Below, piece by piece: positions 1 through 7,138 of a DNA stretch of 34,612 bases. The notes under the pieces are model-generated. The model was not told where the DNA came from and did not search any database. It saw only the letters and a list, made by a program, of their open reading frames with translations. Position numbers and translations under genes: made by a program. Origin of the DNA: an uncultured Paracoccaceae bacterium (lineage in GTDB: Bacteria > Pseudomonadota > Alphaproteobacteria > Rhodobacterales > Rhodobacteraceae); NCBI GenBank assembly GCA_947501025.1, contig CANMUM010000020.1:1-34612 (forward strand), written 5' to 3'. Position 1 is the stretch's first letter. Every line of letters begins with the position of its first letter.

Positions 1-13
1 TCTTTCGTGCCAT
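1..13 (-). CDS. 5' end of an unidentified gene running off the window
   Basis: An ATG at 13 on the minus strand begins Met-Ala-Arg-Lys and leaves the window after four codons. It is preceded by a good ribosome binding site (GAAGGA on the minus strand, at 21-26) about eight bases upstream. It lies 30 bases downstream of the integrase fragment and in the same direction, so it may be the next gene of the same mobile element. Nothing can be said about function. Confidence 0.3.
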
Positions 14-42
14 TAAATTATCCTTCAAATAACAGAGCTTTA

Positions 43-408
43 CTAAATTAGTGGCACAGGTTTAAGGGGCAAGGACATATCGCGTCTTATGTGTCTGATT
101 GCATCCCTGTAGCTTCGTTTTGCATCATGGGTCAAGCCATTATGGTCAATCTTATTTAAGCGTTCATCAAGATAATCAGTAAACAGTTCGCGTATCTCTT
201 CAAGTTTCATTGATAAAAGCAATCCCTTAAGCTTCAAACGTGAGCAGAAGCCACCAAGCGACAAAGCAAGTGTCTTTGCAGTGTGAGGACATCTTGTTCT
301 AAGAGATAACTTAAAACAGTTTCTTATTGATGAAGATGGATCAATTGTCGAATATCTGAAGTAGAATATTCCATGACGTGATTTGGATAAATAAGAAGTT
401 AGTTTCAT
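43..408 (-). pseudogene. Tyrosine recombinase (integrase) N-terminal fragment
   Basis: The 121-residue product starts with the pattern typical of the DUF6538-type N-terminus of phage and island integrases: 'SYLSKSRHGIFYFRY', then 'KLSLRTRCPHTAK', that is a YL..R...YFR strand followed by a SL.TR....A helix. A helical SAM-like region follows. Full integrases of this group are roughly 350-420 residues, so the catalytic domain with the Arg-His-Arg-Tyr residues is absent and the frame ends at TAG. ATG at 408 is preferred to the GTG at 423. The gene begins 67 bases beyond the 3' end of tRNA-Leu and reads away from it, the standard arrangement for an element integrated at a tRNA 3' end. It may be a remnant, or a frame broken outside the window. 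Confidence 0.6.
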
Positions 409-475
409 TCGTTTGTGTCTCACCTAATTGGCGTACTCACAAAACGAAGGTCTAACTTATTGTATTTATTGCGGT

Positions 476-559
476 TGGTGCCCGAGGAGGGACTTGAACC
501 CCCACGCCTTGCGGCGGTGGATTTTGAATCCACTGCGTCTACCATTCCGCCACTCGGGC
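476..559 (-). tRNA. tRNA-Leu (anticodon CAA)
   Basis: Read on the minus strand the gene begins GCCCGAG and ends CTCGGGC-A-CCA, giving a perfect 7-bp acceptor stem, discriminator A and an encoded CCA (476-478). The anticodon stem-loop is GTGGA-TTCAAAA-TCCAC, so the anticodon is CAA. A long variable arm (about CCGCCGCAAGGCG) marks it as class II, as expected for Leu. The T arm contains GGTTCAAGTCC. The 3' end faces an integrase fragment and probably forms part of an attachment site. Confidence 0.97.
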
Positions 560-568
560 ATGGCCGTG

Positions 569-597
569 TATTTATGCGCCAAATGATGTGTGGTCAA
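569..597 (-). promoter_or_regulatory. Promoter of tRNA-Leu
   Basis: On the minus strand a -35 TTGACC (592-597) and a -10 TAAATA (569-574) are separated by exactly 17 bases. The predicted start lies only a few bases before the mature 5' end at 559, so the leader would be very short. The two hexamers and spacing fit sigma-70 type promoters of stable RNA genes. Confidence 0.6.
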
Positions 598-685
598 GTG
601 GCATTCCGCCTAAAACTGGGATTTTTTGAATTTGGGCTGGCAAGTGGTGGCAAATACCCATAATTAGGAAAAAAAGAGGCGTGTC

Positions 686-1267
686 ATGCTAAGAAAACTA
701 TATGATTGGTGTATTCAATTGGCCGAAAAGCCATATGCGCTTTGGGCGCTGTTTTTCTATGCCATGGCCGAGGCGAGCTTTTTCCCATTGCCTGTTGAAT
801 TGATGATGATCCCTATGATTATTGCAACCCCCAAGAGGGCATGGTTAATCGCCTCGGTTGCGATTGTGGGCTCTGTAATTGGCGCTGTGATCGGTTATGC
901 GATAGGTGCGCTATTATTTGATCAACTTGCCCAACCGATTTTGGATTTTTATGGTTATGCTGAGAAGTTTGACACTGCATCTGCGCTTTATAATGAATGG
1001 GGAATTTGGGCTGTTCTCGTCGGAGGTCTTACACCAATTCCTTTCAAAGTCATCACGATCTTGTCAGGGGCTACTGGTTTCAATCTTGTTGCCTTCGTGG
1101 TGTCATCTCTTGTTGCCCGCATCATAAGATATGGCGTTATCGCGATATTGCTCTATTACTTCGGCACGCCAATTCGTGACTTTATTGAAAAACGTCTTGG
1201 GCTTGTTTTTGCTGCGGGTATTGCGTTGGTTATTGCTGGATTTTTGGCGTTGAGGTTGTTCCATTGA
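686..1267 (+). CDS. YqaA/DedA-like (VTT domain) inner membrane protein
   Basis: A 193-residue hydrophobic protein of the YqaA branch of the SNARE-associated/VTT (DedA-like) family. It shows the family features: 'EASFFPLPVELMMIP' near residues 30-44 (re-entrant loop with F.P.P.E), a glycine-rich 'GSVIGAVIGYAIG' segment, and 'GGLTPIPFKVITILSG' near 112-127 (G.TPIP.K...SG). Members of the wider family are linked to lipid scrambling or carrier recycling and membrane-potential homeostasis, but the exact substrate is unknown. The ribosome binding site is AAGAGG just before the ATG. Its stop overlaps the dsbB start (TTGA), so the two are translationally coupled. Confidence 0.85.
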   Translation: MLRKLYDWCIQLAEKPYALWALFFYAMAEASFFPLPVELMMIPMIIATPKRAWLIASVAIVGSVIGAVIGYAIGALLFDQLAQPILDFYGYAEKFDTASALYNEWGIWAVLVGGLTPIPFKVITILSGATGFNLVAFVVSSLVARIIRYGVIAILLYYFGTPIRDFIEKRLGLVFAAGIALVIAGFLALRLFH

Positions 1268-1686
1268 GATATTCATTAATAGCATGGCTGGGTTCTCTGA
1301 GCTTAATACTCGGGGCATTGTTCTTTCAATATGGAAAAGGCCTCGATCCGTGTGTGTTGTGTATGTATCAGCGCTACCCCCATTTTATTGCGATCATCCT
1401 TGGCGCATTTGCTATTGCGAAAGAGCCTAGACTTTACCCAGTTGTCGGTGTTGTTGCTTTGACAAGCGCCGCTGTTGCTATCTTCCATGTAGGTGTTGAG
1501 CAGCTTTGGTGGGAAGGGCTTTCCACTTGCTCGGGTAATGCTGAACTTACAGTTGACGAGCTTCTTGGTAAACAGGCTGCACGTTGTGATGAGATTGCAT
1601 GGAGCATGTTCGGCTTGAGCATGGCCGCTTGGAACGGGATCATTTCATTGGTGATTGCGGGTTTGTGGTTTAAGGCTAAAGCTTAA
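1264..1686 (+). CDS. dsbB: Disulfide bond formation protein B
   Basis: A 140-residue inner membrane quinone-linked oxidase that reoxidises periplasmic DsbA. The first periplasmic pair is Cys30-Val-Leu-Cys33 in the classic 'PCVLCMYQRYPH' motif. The second periplasmic pair appears to be Cys89 ('STCSG') and Cys108 ('ARCDE'). Four membrane segments are visible, near residues 4-20, 37-52, 57-78 and 113-137. The start is a TTG at 1264 overlapping the TGA of the preceding gene; no in-frame ATG precedes the first membrane helix. It is slightly shorter than the Escherichia coli protein (about 176 residues), which is normal for alphaproteobacterial members. No dsbA partner lies in the window. Confidence 0.9.
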   Translation: MRYSLIAWLGSLSLILGALFFQYGKGLDPCVLCMYQRYPHFIAIILGAFAIAKEPRLYPVVGVVALTSAAVAIFHVGVEQLWWEGLSTCSGNAELTVDELLGKQAARCDEIAWSMFGLSMAAWNGIISLVIAGLWFKAKA

Positions 1687-1696
1687 TTTTTAAGCC

Positions 1697-3670
1697 TTAA
1701 ACGTCTAAGCCTTCAGCGAATTTGGCATTTTCAGAGATATAAGAAAAACGCTCCTCGGCCTTTTTGCCCATAAGGCGTTCGATGAGGTCGCCAGTCTCAT
1801 TTGGCATATCATCAGAGACATTCACACGGATAAGACGGCGCGTAGCAGGGTTCATGGTTGTATCTTTAAGGTCTTTTGCATCCATCTCACCCAAGCCCTT
1901 AAAGCGTGAAATATCGATTTTGCCGCGCCCGCCCAGACCTTTTTCCATCATCTCGTCTTTCTCGATCTCATCATTGCAATAGACACGATGTGCGCCTTGT
2001 GTGAGGCGATAAAGTGGTGGGCAGGCCAAGAACAGATGGCCTTGGTCGATAAGAGGGCGCATATGCGTGAAGAAAAATGTCATCAGCAAAGCGGCAATAT
2101 GCGCGCCATCCACATCGGCATCGGTCATAATCACCACGCGGTCATAGCGCAAATCTTTAATGTCAAAACGAGAGCCAAGGCTTACACCGAGGGCTTGCGA
2201 AAGATCATTGAGCTCTTGGTTATTGGCCATTTTGCCGCCAGCTTGTCCAAGAACATTCAGAATTTTACCGCGCAAAGGCAGGAGTGCTTGTGTCTTGCGA
2301 TCACGCGCCATTTTTGCAGAGCCGCCCGCACTGTCACCCTCAACGATGAAGATTTCAGTGTTCTCACGATTGGAATTTGTACAATCCACAAGCTTACCTG
2401 GCAGGCGAAGTTTCTTAGTGGCGGTTTTGCGCGAGGTTTCCTTTTCTTGACGGCGCTTGAGGCGTTCTTCCGCACGAATGACTAAAAAGTCGAGAATGGC
2501 TTGTGCCGATTTGGTATCCGCAGCAAGCCAGTTATCAAAATGATCCGCCACTGATTTTTCAACCAAACGTTGAGCCTCAGTTGTGGCCAATCGATCTTTG
2601 GTTTGCCCCACAAATTCGGGTTCACGAATGAATGCCGAAATGAGCGCGCAACCACCCGAAATCAAATCATCGCGCGTGACAAGAGATGCCTTTTTATTGC
2701 CAACAAGCTCACCATGAGAGCGAACACCTTTAAGAACGGCTGACCAAAAACCTGCTTCATGTGTGCCGCCCTCAGGTGTTGGAACCGTGTTGCAATATGA
2801 TTGCACAAAACCATCGCGCGCTGGCGTCCAATTAATAGCCCATTCAACCGAACCAACAGTGCCTTCGCCAAATTTTTCGGCAAAATTGACTTTGCCAGCA
2901 AAGGGCGCGGGTGAATATGTCACATTGCCTGCGAGCTGTTCATTCAGATAATCGGCAAGACCGCCGGGGAAATGGAATACGGCTTCCGTAGGTGTTTCAT
3001 CTTTGATCAATGATGGGGCGCATTTCCAACGGATTTCGACGCCAGAAAAGAGATAGGCCTTTGATTGCACCATTTTCACAACGCGGGCAGGTTTGAATTT
3101 TTGATTGCCAAAAATCTCATGATCGGGATGAAATGTGACCGATGTGCCGCGGCGATTTGGTGCAGCACCAATTTTTTGCACGGGGCCTTGCGGGATACCG
3201 CGTGAAAATTCTTGGGCATAGAGCTCTTTATTGCGCGCAACTTCGACACGAACATGATCGGAAAGCGCATTCACAACGGAGCTGCCGACACCATGCAAAC
3301 CGCCAGATGTGGCATAGGCATCACCAGAGAACTTGCCGCCCGCATGGAGCGTACACATAATGACTTCTAGCGTGGATTTTCCGGGGAATTTTGGATGCTC
3401 ATCAATTGGCATACCGCGCCCGTTATCGGTGATTGTGACAGAAAAATCAGCATGCATCTCAACTTCAATGCGTGAAGCATGTCCTGCAACAGCTTCATCC
3501 ATTGAGTTGTCAAGAATTTCGGCAATCAGATGGTGCATGGCGCGCTCATCGGTGCCACCAATATACATGCCTGGGCGTTTGCGAACAGGCTCTAGCCCTT
3601 CAAGGACTTCGATGTCGCTTGAGTTATATTCTGCTTGTGCTTTATCATTTTCAAATAGATCGTCGCTCAT
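1697..3670 (-). CDS. parE: DNA topoisomerase IV subunit B
   Basis: A 657-residue ATPase subunit of topoisomerase IV, which decatenates daughter chromosomes with ParC. The GHKL ATPase motifs are present: 'EILDNSMDEAVAG' (with the Mg-binding Asn), 'DNGRGMPID', and 'GGLHGVGSSVVNALS'. The TOPRIM domain shows 'VEGDSAGG' and 'MTDADVDGAHI'. 'ARDRKTQALLPLRGKILNV' and the length favour ParE over GyrB, which is usually about 800 residues. The open frame extends 23 codons further upstream, but ATG 3670 (Met-Ser-Asp-Asp) has a GAGG site seven bases ahead and matches where the family begins. The gene diverges from the MATE exporter. Several long frames on the opposite strand inside it are shadows. Confidence 0.95.
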   Translation of the reverse strand: MSDDLFENDKAQAEYNSSDIEVLEGLEPVRKRPGMYIGGTDERAMHHLIAEILDNSMDEAVAGHASRIEVEMHADFSVTITDNGRGMPIDEHPKFPGKSTLEVIMCTLHAGGKFSGDAYATSGGLHGVGSSVVNALSDHVRVEVARNKELYAQEFSRGIPQGPVQKIGAAPNRRGTSVTFHPDHEIFGNQKFKPARVVKMVQSKAYLFSGVEIRWKCAPSLIKDETPTEAVFHFPGGLADYLNEQLAGNVTYSPAPFAGKVNFAEKFGEGTVGSVEWAINWTPARDGFVQSYCNTVPTPEGGTHEAGFWSAVLKGVRSHGELVGNKKASLVTRDDLISGGCALISAFIREPEFVGQTKDRLATTEAQRLVEKSVADHFDNWLAADTKSAQAILDFLVIRAEERLKRRQEKETSRKTATKKLRLPGKLVDCTNSNRENTEIFIVEGDSAGGSAKMARDRKTQALLPLRGKILNVLGQAGGKMANNQELNDLSQALGVSLGSRFDIKDLRYDRVVIMTDADVDGAHIAALLMTFFFTHMRPLIDQGHLFLACPPLYRLTQGAHRVYCNDEIEKDEMMEKGLGGRGKIDISRFKGLGEMDAKDLKDTTMNPATRRLIRVNVSDDMPNETGDLIERLMGKKAEERFSYISENAKFAEGLDV

Positions 3671-3791
3671 AAATGCCTCATTATTGGCCGCACAATAGCG
3701 CATTGCATCACGGAGTTTCAATGGTGAATTTAATTGCAAATTTTGTGGACGAGCTATTGCTCAAGATTTTTTGAAGCTCTACTGTGTTGCA

Positions 3792-5162
3792 ATGAATACA
3801 TTAGAGCCCGAAATCAAATCAGAGAGCTATGCTTGGCATTTTAAACGATTGCTGATATTTGGAATCCCGCTGGTCATTGCCCAAATCTTGCAAATGGCGA
3901 TTGGTGTGACCGATAGCATCATGGTTGGGCGATTGGGGGAGCTGCCCTTAGCACAAATCGGCCTTGGCGCTTCCTTGATGTTTTTCGCGATTATTGCACC
4001 TATGGGTTACTCCATTGCCACCAGTGTTTTGGTTTCAAATGCTTTTGCGCGCAAGGACTATCTTGAGGTGCGGCGTGTTGTGTGTATGTCGCTTTGGCAA
4101 TGTTTGATTTTCTTTGCGATTGCTATCCCATTTTTATGGAATGCCGACGCGATTTTGCGCGCCATCGGCCAACCAGAAGAAGCGATTATAGGTGCCGCAA
4201 ATTATACACGCATTGTCATATGGGCGATGCCGTTTATCTATGTGAGTGCTGTATTGCGCGGATATCTCACAGCGCTTGAGCGGGGCAATGCGATGCTTAT
4301 CGTCTCATTGCTTGGCTTTATTGCCAATATTTTTGGAAATTATGCTTTAATTTATGGAAAATTCGGCATGCCCGCACTTGGTCTTGAAGGATCAGCATTT
4401 GCGTCGGTTATCACTAATATTGTGATGACGCTTGTTGTGTTTGGGCTGTGCATCAAAGATCCTATGGCCAAGACGATCCGCGTGTTTTCAGATATTTGGC
4501 AAGCTCATTGGCCGATTTTCTGGAGGCTGTTTGCAATTGGCACCCCGATTGGCATTGGGTTGATTGCAGAGGTGAGCATGTTCCAAATGGCAACGGTTAT
4601 GGCGGGGTGGATAAGCGTTTCGGCACTTGCGGCTCACACGATCGTCCTTAACATCGCTGGGCTGACATTTATGATCCCATTGGGCTTATCCATTGCCACT
4701 TCGGTTCGTGCTGGCAATGCGCTTGGGCGCGGTGACCGTGAAGGTCTCGTGAAAGGCGTAATTGTCTCTTACGCGCTTGTTACCAGCATTATGGTGCTGA
4801 CGGCTTTCGCGTTCTGGTTCGCGCCAGAGTTCTTTATTGAACAATTCCAAGATAAAAACCGTGATGACATGCAGGAGGTTGCATTGATCGCAACGAGTAT
4901 GTTCGTTGCGGCTGCTGTATTTCAGATTTTTGATGGATTGCAAGTTGTAGGAATTTCGGCACTTCGTGGGATGCAGGATGTAAAGATACCATCAATATTG
5001 GCATTTATTGCTTATTGGCCAATTGGTGTGAGTTTGAGCTATGTTTTTGCATTCAAAATGGATATGGGCGGTGCTGGTATATGGTTTGGCCTTGCATGTG
5101 GGCTTGCCGTTGCATCTGTGTTGCTCGGGGTGCGATTTGCAATAAAATCGCGGCAAATATAG
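3792..5162 (+). CDS. MATE family multidrug/sodium exporter (NorM-like)
   Basis: A protein of about 456 residues with some twelve hydrophobic segments arranged as two related halves. Diagnostic stretches are 'GIPLVIAQILQMAIGVTDSIMVGRLG' split over helix 1-2 (P and D of the first half), 'GLEGSAFASVITN' and, in the second half, 'GTPIGIGLIAEVSMFQMATVMAGW'. 'LRGMQDVKIPS' near the C-terminus is typical of NorM-type members (R...D...P). MATE proteins export cationic drugs by Na+ or H+ antiport across the inner membrane; the substrate cannot be told here. ATG 3792 is favoured over a TTG at 3771, but neither has a strong ribosome binding site. It diverges from parE with a 121-base spacer. Confidence 0.9.
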   Translation: MNTLEPEIKSESYAWHFKRLLIFGIPLVIAQILQMAIGVTDSIMVGRLGELPLAQIGLGASLMFFAIIAPMGYSIATSVLVSNAFARKDYLEVRRVVCMSLWQCLIFFAIAIPFLWNADAILRAIGQPEEAIIGAANYTRIVIWAMPFIYVSAVLRGYLTALERGNAMLIVSLLGFIANIFGNYALIYGKFGMPALGLEGSAFASVITNIVMTLVVFGLCIKDPMAKTIRVFSDIWQAHWPIFWRLFAIGTPIGIGLIAEVSMFQMATVMAGWISVSALAAHTIVLNIAGLTFMIPLGLSIATSVRAGNALGRGDREGLVKGVIVSYALVTSIMVLTAFAFWFAPEFFIEQFQDKNRDDMQEVALIATSMFVAAAVFQIFDGLQVVGISALRGMQDVKIPSILAFIAYWPIGVSLSYVFAFKMDMGGAGIWFGLACGLAVASVLLGVRFAIKSRQI

Positions 5163-5225
5163 GCCGCCTTCATATTGTAATTTCGTTAACTCACACTATC
5201 TTTATAAAAAGATATGAGGAAAAAT

Positions 5226-6143
5226 ATGAACGAATTTGAGCAAATCCAACTTACTGATTATGTCAAACGCAAGCGTCGCCGTGCATTCTTCTGGGGAGCG
5301 GGTGTCACAGCGATTGTGGCTTGCTTAGTATGGGGGGTAGGCGGAGCAGGTGAGCCAAGTTTTCCTCACCAAGGGGATCATATTGCCCGCATCAAGGTAG
5401 AAGGCGGCATATTTGATGATGAATTGCGCCAAGAGATGATCGATGAAATTGCAATGCGTGAAGATGTGAAGGCATTGATTGTTGAAATCGATAGTCCTGG
5501 CGGAGCAATTTACCCGTCATATTTGATGTATGAGCGCATTAAAGAGATCTCGGGCGGTATACCGACCGTGGCTGTGATGGAGGGATATGCTGCATCTGGC
5601 GGGTTGATGGTCGCTATGGGCACGGAATATGTTGTTGCATCGCCAGTTACCGTTACGGGGTCAATTGGCGTCATTGGCGAGATGCAAGATTTTGCAGGGC
5701 TGATGGAGAAAATTGGCATCGGGAATACGGTATTTCGAACATCTGATGTGAAAGGTGGCCCTTCGCCGTTCCGTAAGCCCACACAAGCTGAGATTGCCTC
5801 GGTAAATACCGAGTTGAATGACATGTTAGACGTTTTCAAGGATCTTGTTGCAGATTCGCGTGATCTTTCGACATCTGAAATCGATGCTATTGCCAATGGC
5901 GAGGTTTTTATTGGCCAAAAGGCGGTTGATAATAAACTTGTTGATGAGTTGGGCGGTGGAAATGAGGCGACTGCATATCTAGAAGCGCAATATCCTGAAT
6001 TAGAAGAATTAGAGATTGTGGATTGGGAGCCGCTTTATGAACCAGAAGTCTCTGGAGGCCTGTTTCAGCAAATGGCCAATGCTACAATTGAAGCGGTAAA
6101 AAAAGAAATCAAAAGTAAACAATATGATGGTGTTCAGTATTAA
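5226..6143 (+). CDS. sppA: SppA-type signal peptide peptidase (S49 family)
   Basis: A 305-residue membrane-anchored serine protease that degrades cleaved signal peptides. A basic segment (KRKRRR) precedes a single N-terminal anchor at about residues 22-42. The S49 motifs follow: 'EIDSPGGAIYPS', the nucleophile Ser124 in 'GYAASGGLM', 'TVTGSIGVIG', and the general base Lys176 in 'SDVKGGPSPFR'. The length matches the short (about 36 kDa) SppA type that assembles as a ring, not the double-length E. coli protein. ATG 5226 is chosen because TGAGGA lies seven bases upstream; a 5214 ATG is in frame but poorly placed. A strong terminator follows directly. Confidence 0.92.
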   Translation: MNEFEQIQLTDYVKRKRRRAFFWGAGVTAIVACLVWGVGGAGEPSFPHQGDHIARIKVEGGIFDDELRQEMIDEIAMREDVKALIVEIDSPGGAIYPSYLMYERIKEISGGIPTVAVMEGYAASGGLMVAMGTEYVVASPVTVTGSIGVIGEMQDFAGLMEKIGIGNTVFRTSDVKGGPSPFRKPTQAEIASVNTELNDMLDVFKDLVADSRDLSTSEIDAIANGEVFIGQKAVDNKLVDELGGGNEATAYLEAQYPELEELEIVDWEPLYEPEVSGGLFQQMANATIEAVKKEIKSKQYDGVQY

Positions 6144-6152
6144 TGATAAAAT

Positions 6153-6186
6153 AAAAAGGCGCCTCAGATATAGGGCGCCTTTTTTT
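6153..6186. terminator. Bidirectional intrinsic terminator between sppA and the DUF882 gene
   Basis: AAAAAGGCGCC (6153-6163) pairs perfectly with GGCGCCTTTTT (6174-6184), an 11-bp stem with a 10-base loop. It has a T run on the plus strand and an A run on the other side, so it can end both converging genes. Confidence 0.9.
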
Positions 6187-6204
6187 AATTTGTATTTTGT
6201 AGGA

Positions 6205-6783
6205 TTATCCACGCCAAGTGCGAACTGGCCCTGAATCCATGTGAACAAAGTTTGATCCATAGTAACTTCCCACACCGCCACCACCAAGACGCTGTGCGGC
6301 GCCAGACATTTGCCTCACACTACGTGAACCCAAACGAAGATCGGCTGCCATTGCGCGTGTGTGATAAGACTTGCTCGCGCCACCTACTTTGCGGTTGGTC
6401 GATGGGGAACGGTAACCTGAAATCAGCAAATAAGGCTCTGTTGTATCAAGCATACGATGTGTCGCAGATATAACGTCTACTTCTTGCCTGTCGATCGCTT
6501 TCGCTTTATTGGCGCGCCAATCGCGGAAGAAGCTTGAAATCTCATTAAGTGACTCGTCTATATATTTTCCATCAACCCAGTAAACCATGTCGATGATTTC
6601 ACCAGTACGGTCATTGCGCATCAAAACTTTGCGGATATTGCCTGCGCCTTTGTTATAGGAAGCTGCATTGGCGCAAAACGGGGCAGCAGCAACGGCTCCA
6701 AGGGCCGTAAATGCGCGTAAGACGTTCCGACGTGGCAATAGCAATTCTTTTGCAGGTGATGTTGTTTTATTTTCAACGTTCAT
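6205..6783 (-). CDS. Tat-exported DUF882 / YcbK-like M15 peptidase
   Basis: A protein of about 192 residues of the DUF882 (peptidase M15A-like) family. The N-terminus carries a twin-arginine signal, 'PRRNVLRAFTALGAVAAAP', ending near 'ANAASY'. The zinc-site motifs are all seen: 'ISGYRSPSTN', 'SYHTRAMAADLR' (His and Asp ligands) and 'NFVHMDSG' (His ligand). The related proteins MepA/MepK and VanX cleave peptidoglycan cross-links; MepK (YcbK) cuts 3-3 cross-links in E. coli. ATG 6783 has a GGAAAAAAG site directly upstream; ATG 6798 is also in frame. It faces away from an L,D-transpeptidase gene across a shared 340-base region, so a cross-link maker and a likely cutter are divergently paired. 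Confidence 0.88.
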   Translation of the reverse strand: MNVENKTTSPAKELLLPRRNVLRAFTALGAVAAAPFCANAASYNKGAGNIRKVLMRNDRTGEIIDMVYWVDGKYIDESLNEISSFFRDWRANKAKAIDRQEVDVISATHRMLDTTEPYLLISGYRSPSTNRKVGGASKSYHTRAMAADLRLGSRSVRQMSGAAQRLGGGGVGSYYGSNFVHMDSGPVRTWRG

Positions 6784-6798
6784 CTTTTTTCCATTCAA

Positions 6799-7138
6799 TA
6801 TCCAAGAAGTTTCAATCTCGGATGTATTTCATTAGAGGTAGTCACAAACTCGTGATTCCGTATAGATATTATTTTGCACTTTTATAATCAATAAAAAGTG
6901 AATAGGCAAAACAAACAAAATCAAATTTTTCAACATTATTTTAGCAATAAAATCAAATACTTATATAAAATTTTCTTTCGAATCACTAATGAAGTGTTAA
7001 GTTTTTGCAATTATGGGCGAAAACTTGCTTAATTTTTCGATTATGAGCTTAAACTCTAAGGTGAATTGAGCTATTGTTTGATAAATTTTACGACCGTTTG
7101 AATAAATATCTTATATAATTTGAAGGCAAGAAGTTGTT
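6799..7138. other. AT-rich divergent control region between DUF882 and L,D-transpeptidase genes
   Basis: No convincing reading frame lies in these 340 bases, which are clearly more AT-rich than the flanking genes. It holds a hairpin CACTTTT/AAAAGTG (6877-6883 with 6894-6900), an imperfect 16-base direct repeat (7010-7025 and 7040-7055) and a TATAAT box at 7114-7119 without an obvious -35 partner. It presumably carries promoters for both flanking genes. Confidence 0.6.
7010..7055. repeat. Imperfect 16-base direct repeat, possible tandem operator
   Basis: ATTATGGGCGAAAACT (7010-7025) and ATTATGAGCTTAAACT (7040-7055) agree at 13 of 16 positions. The start-to-start distance is 30 bases, close to three helical turns, so a regulator could bind both on one DNA face. 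They lie about 60-75 bases before the TATAAT box of the L,D-transpeptidase operon. Confidence 0.45.

Noticed and set aside
415-663. An 82-codon plus-strand frame crossing tRNA-Leu
   Set aside because: It covers the tRNA gene and its promoter on the other strand, so it is not a credible gene.
1988-2485. A 165-codon frame on the plus strand inside parE
   Set aside because: It lies wholly antisense to conserved TOPRIM and ATPase motifs of parE and shows no signal or family pattern of its own.
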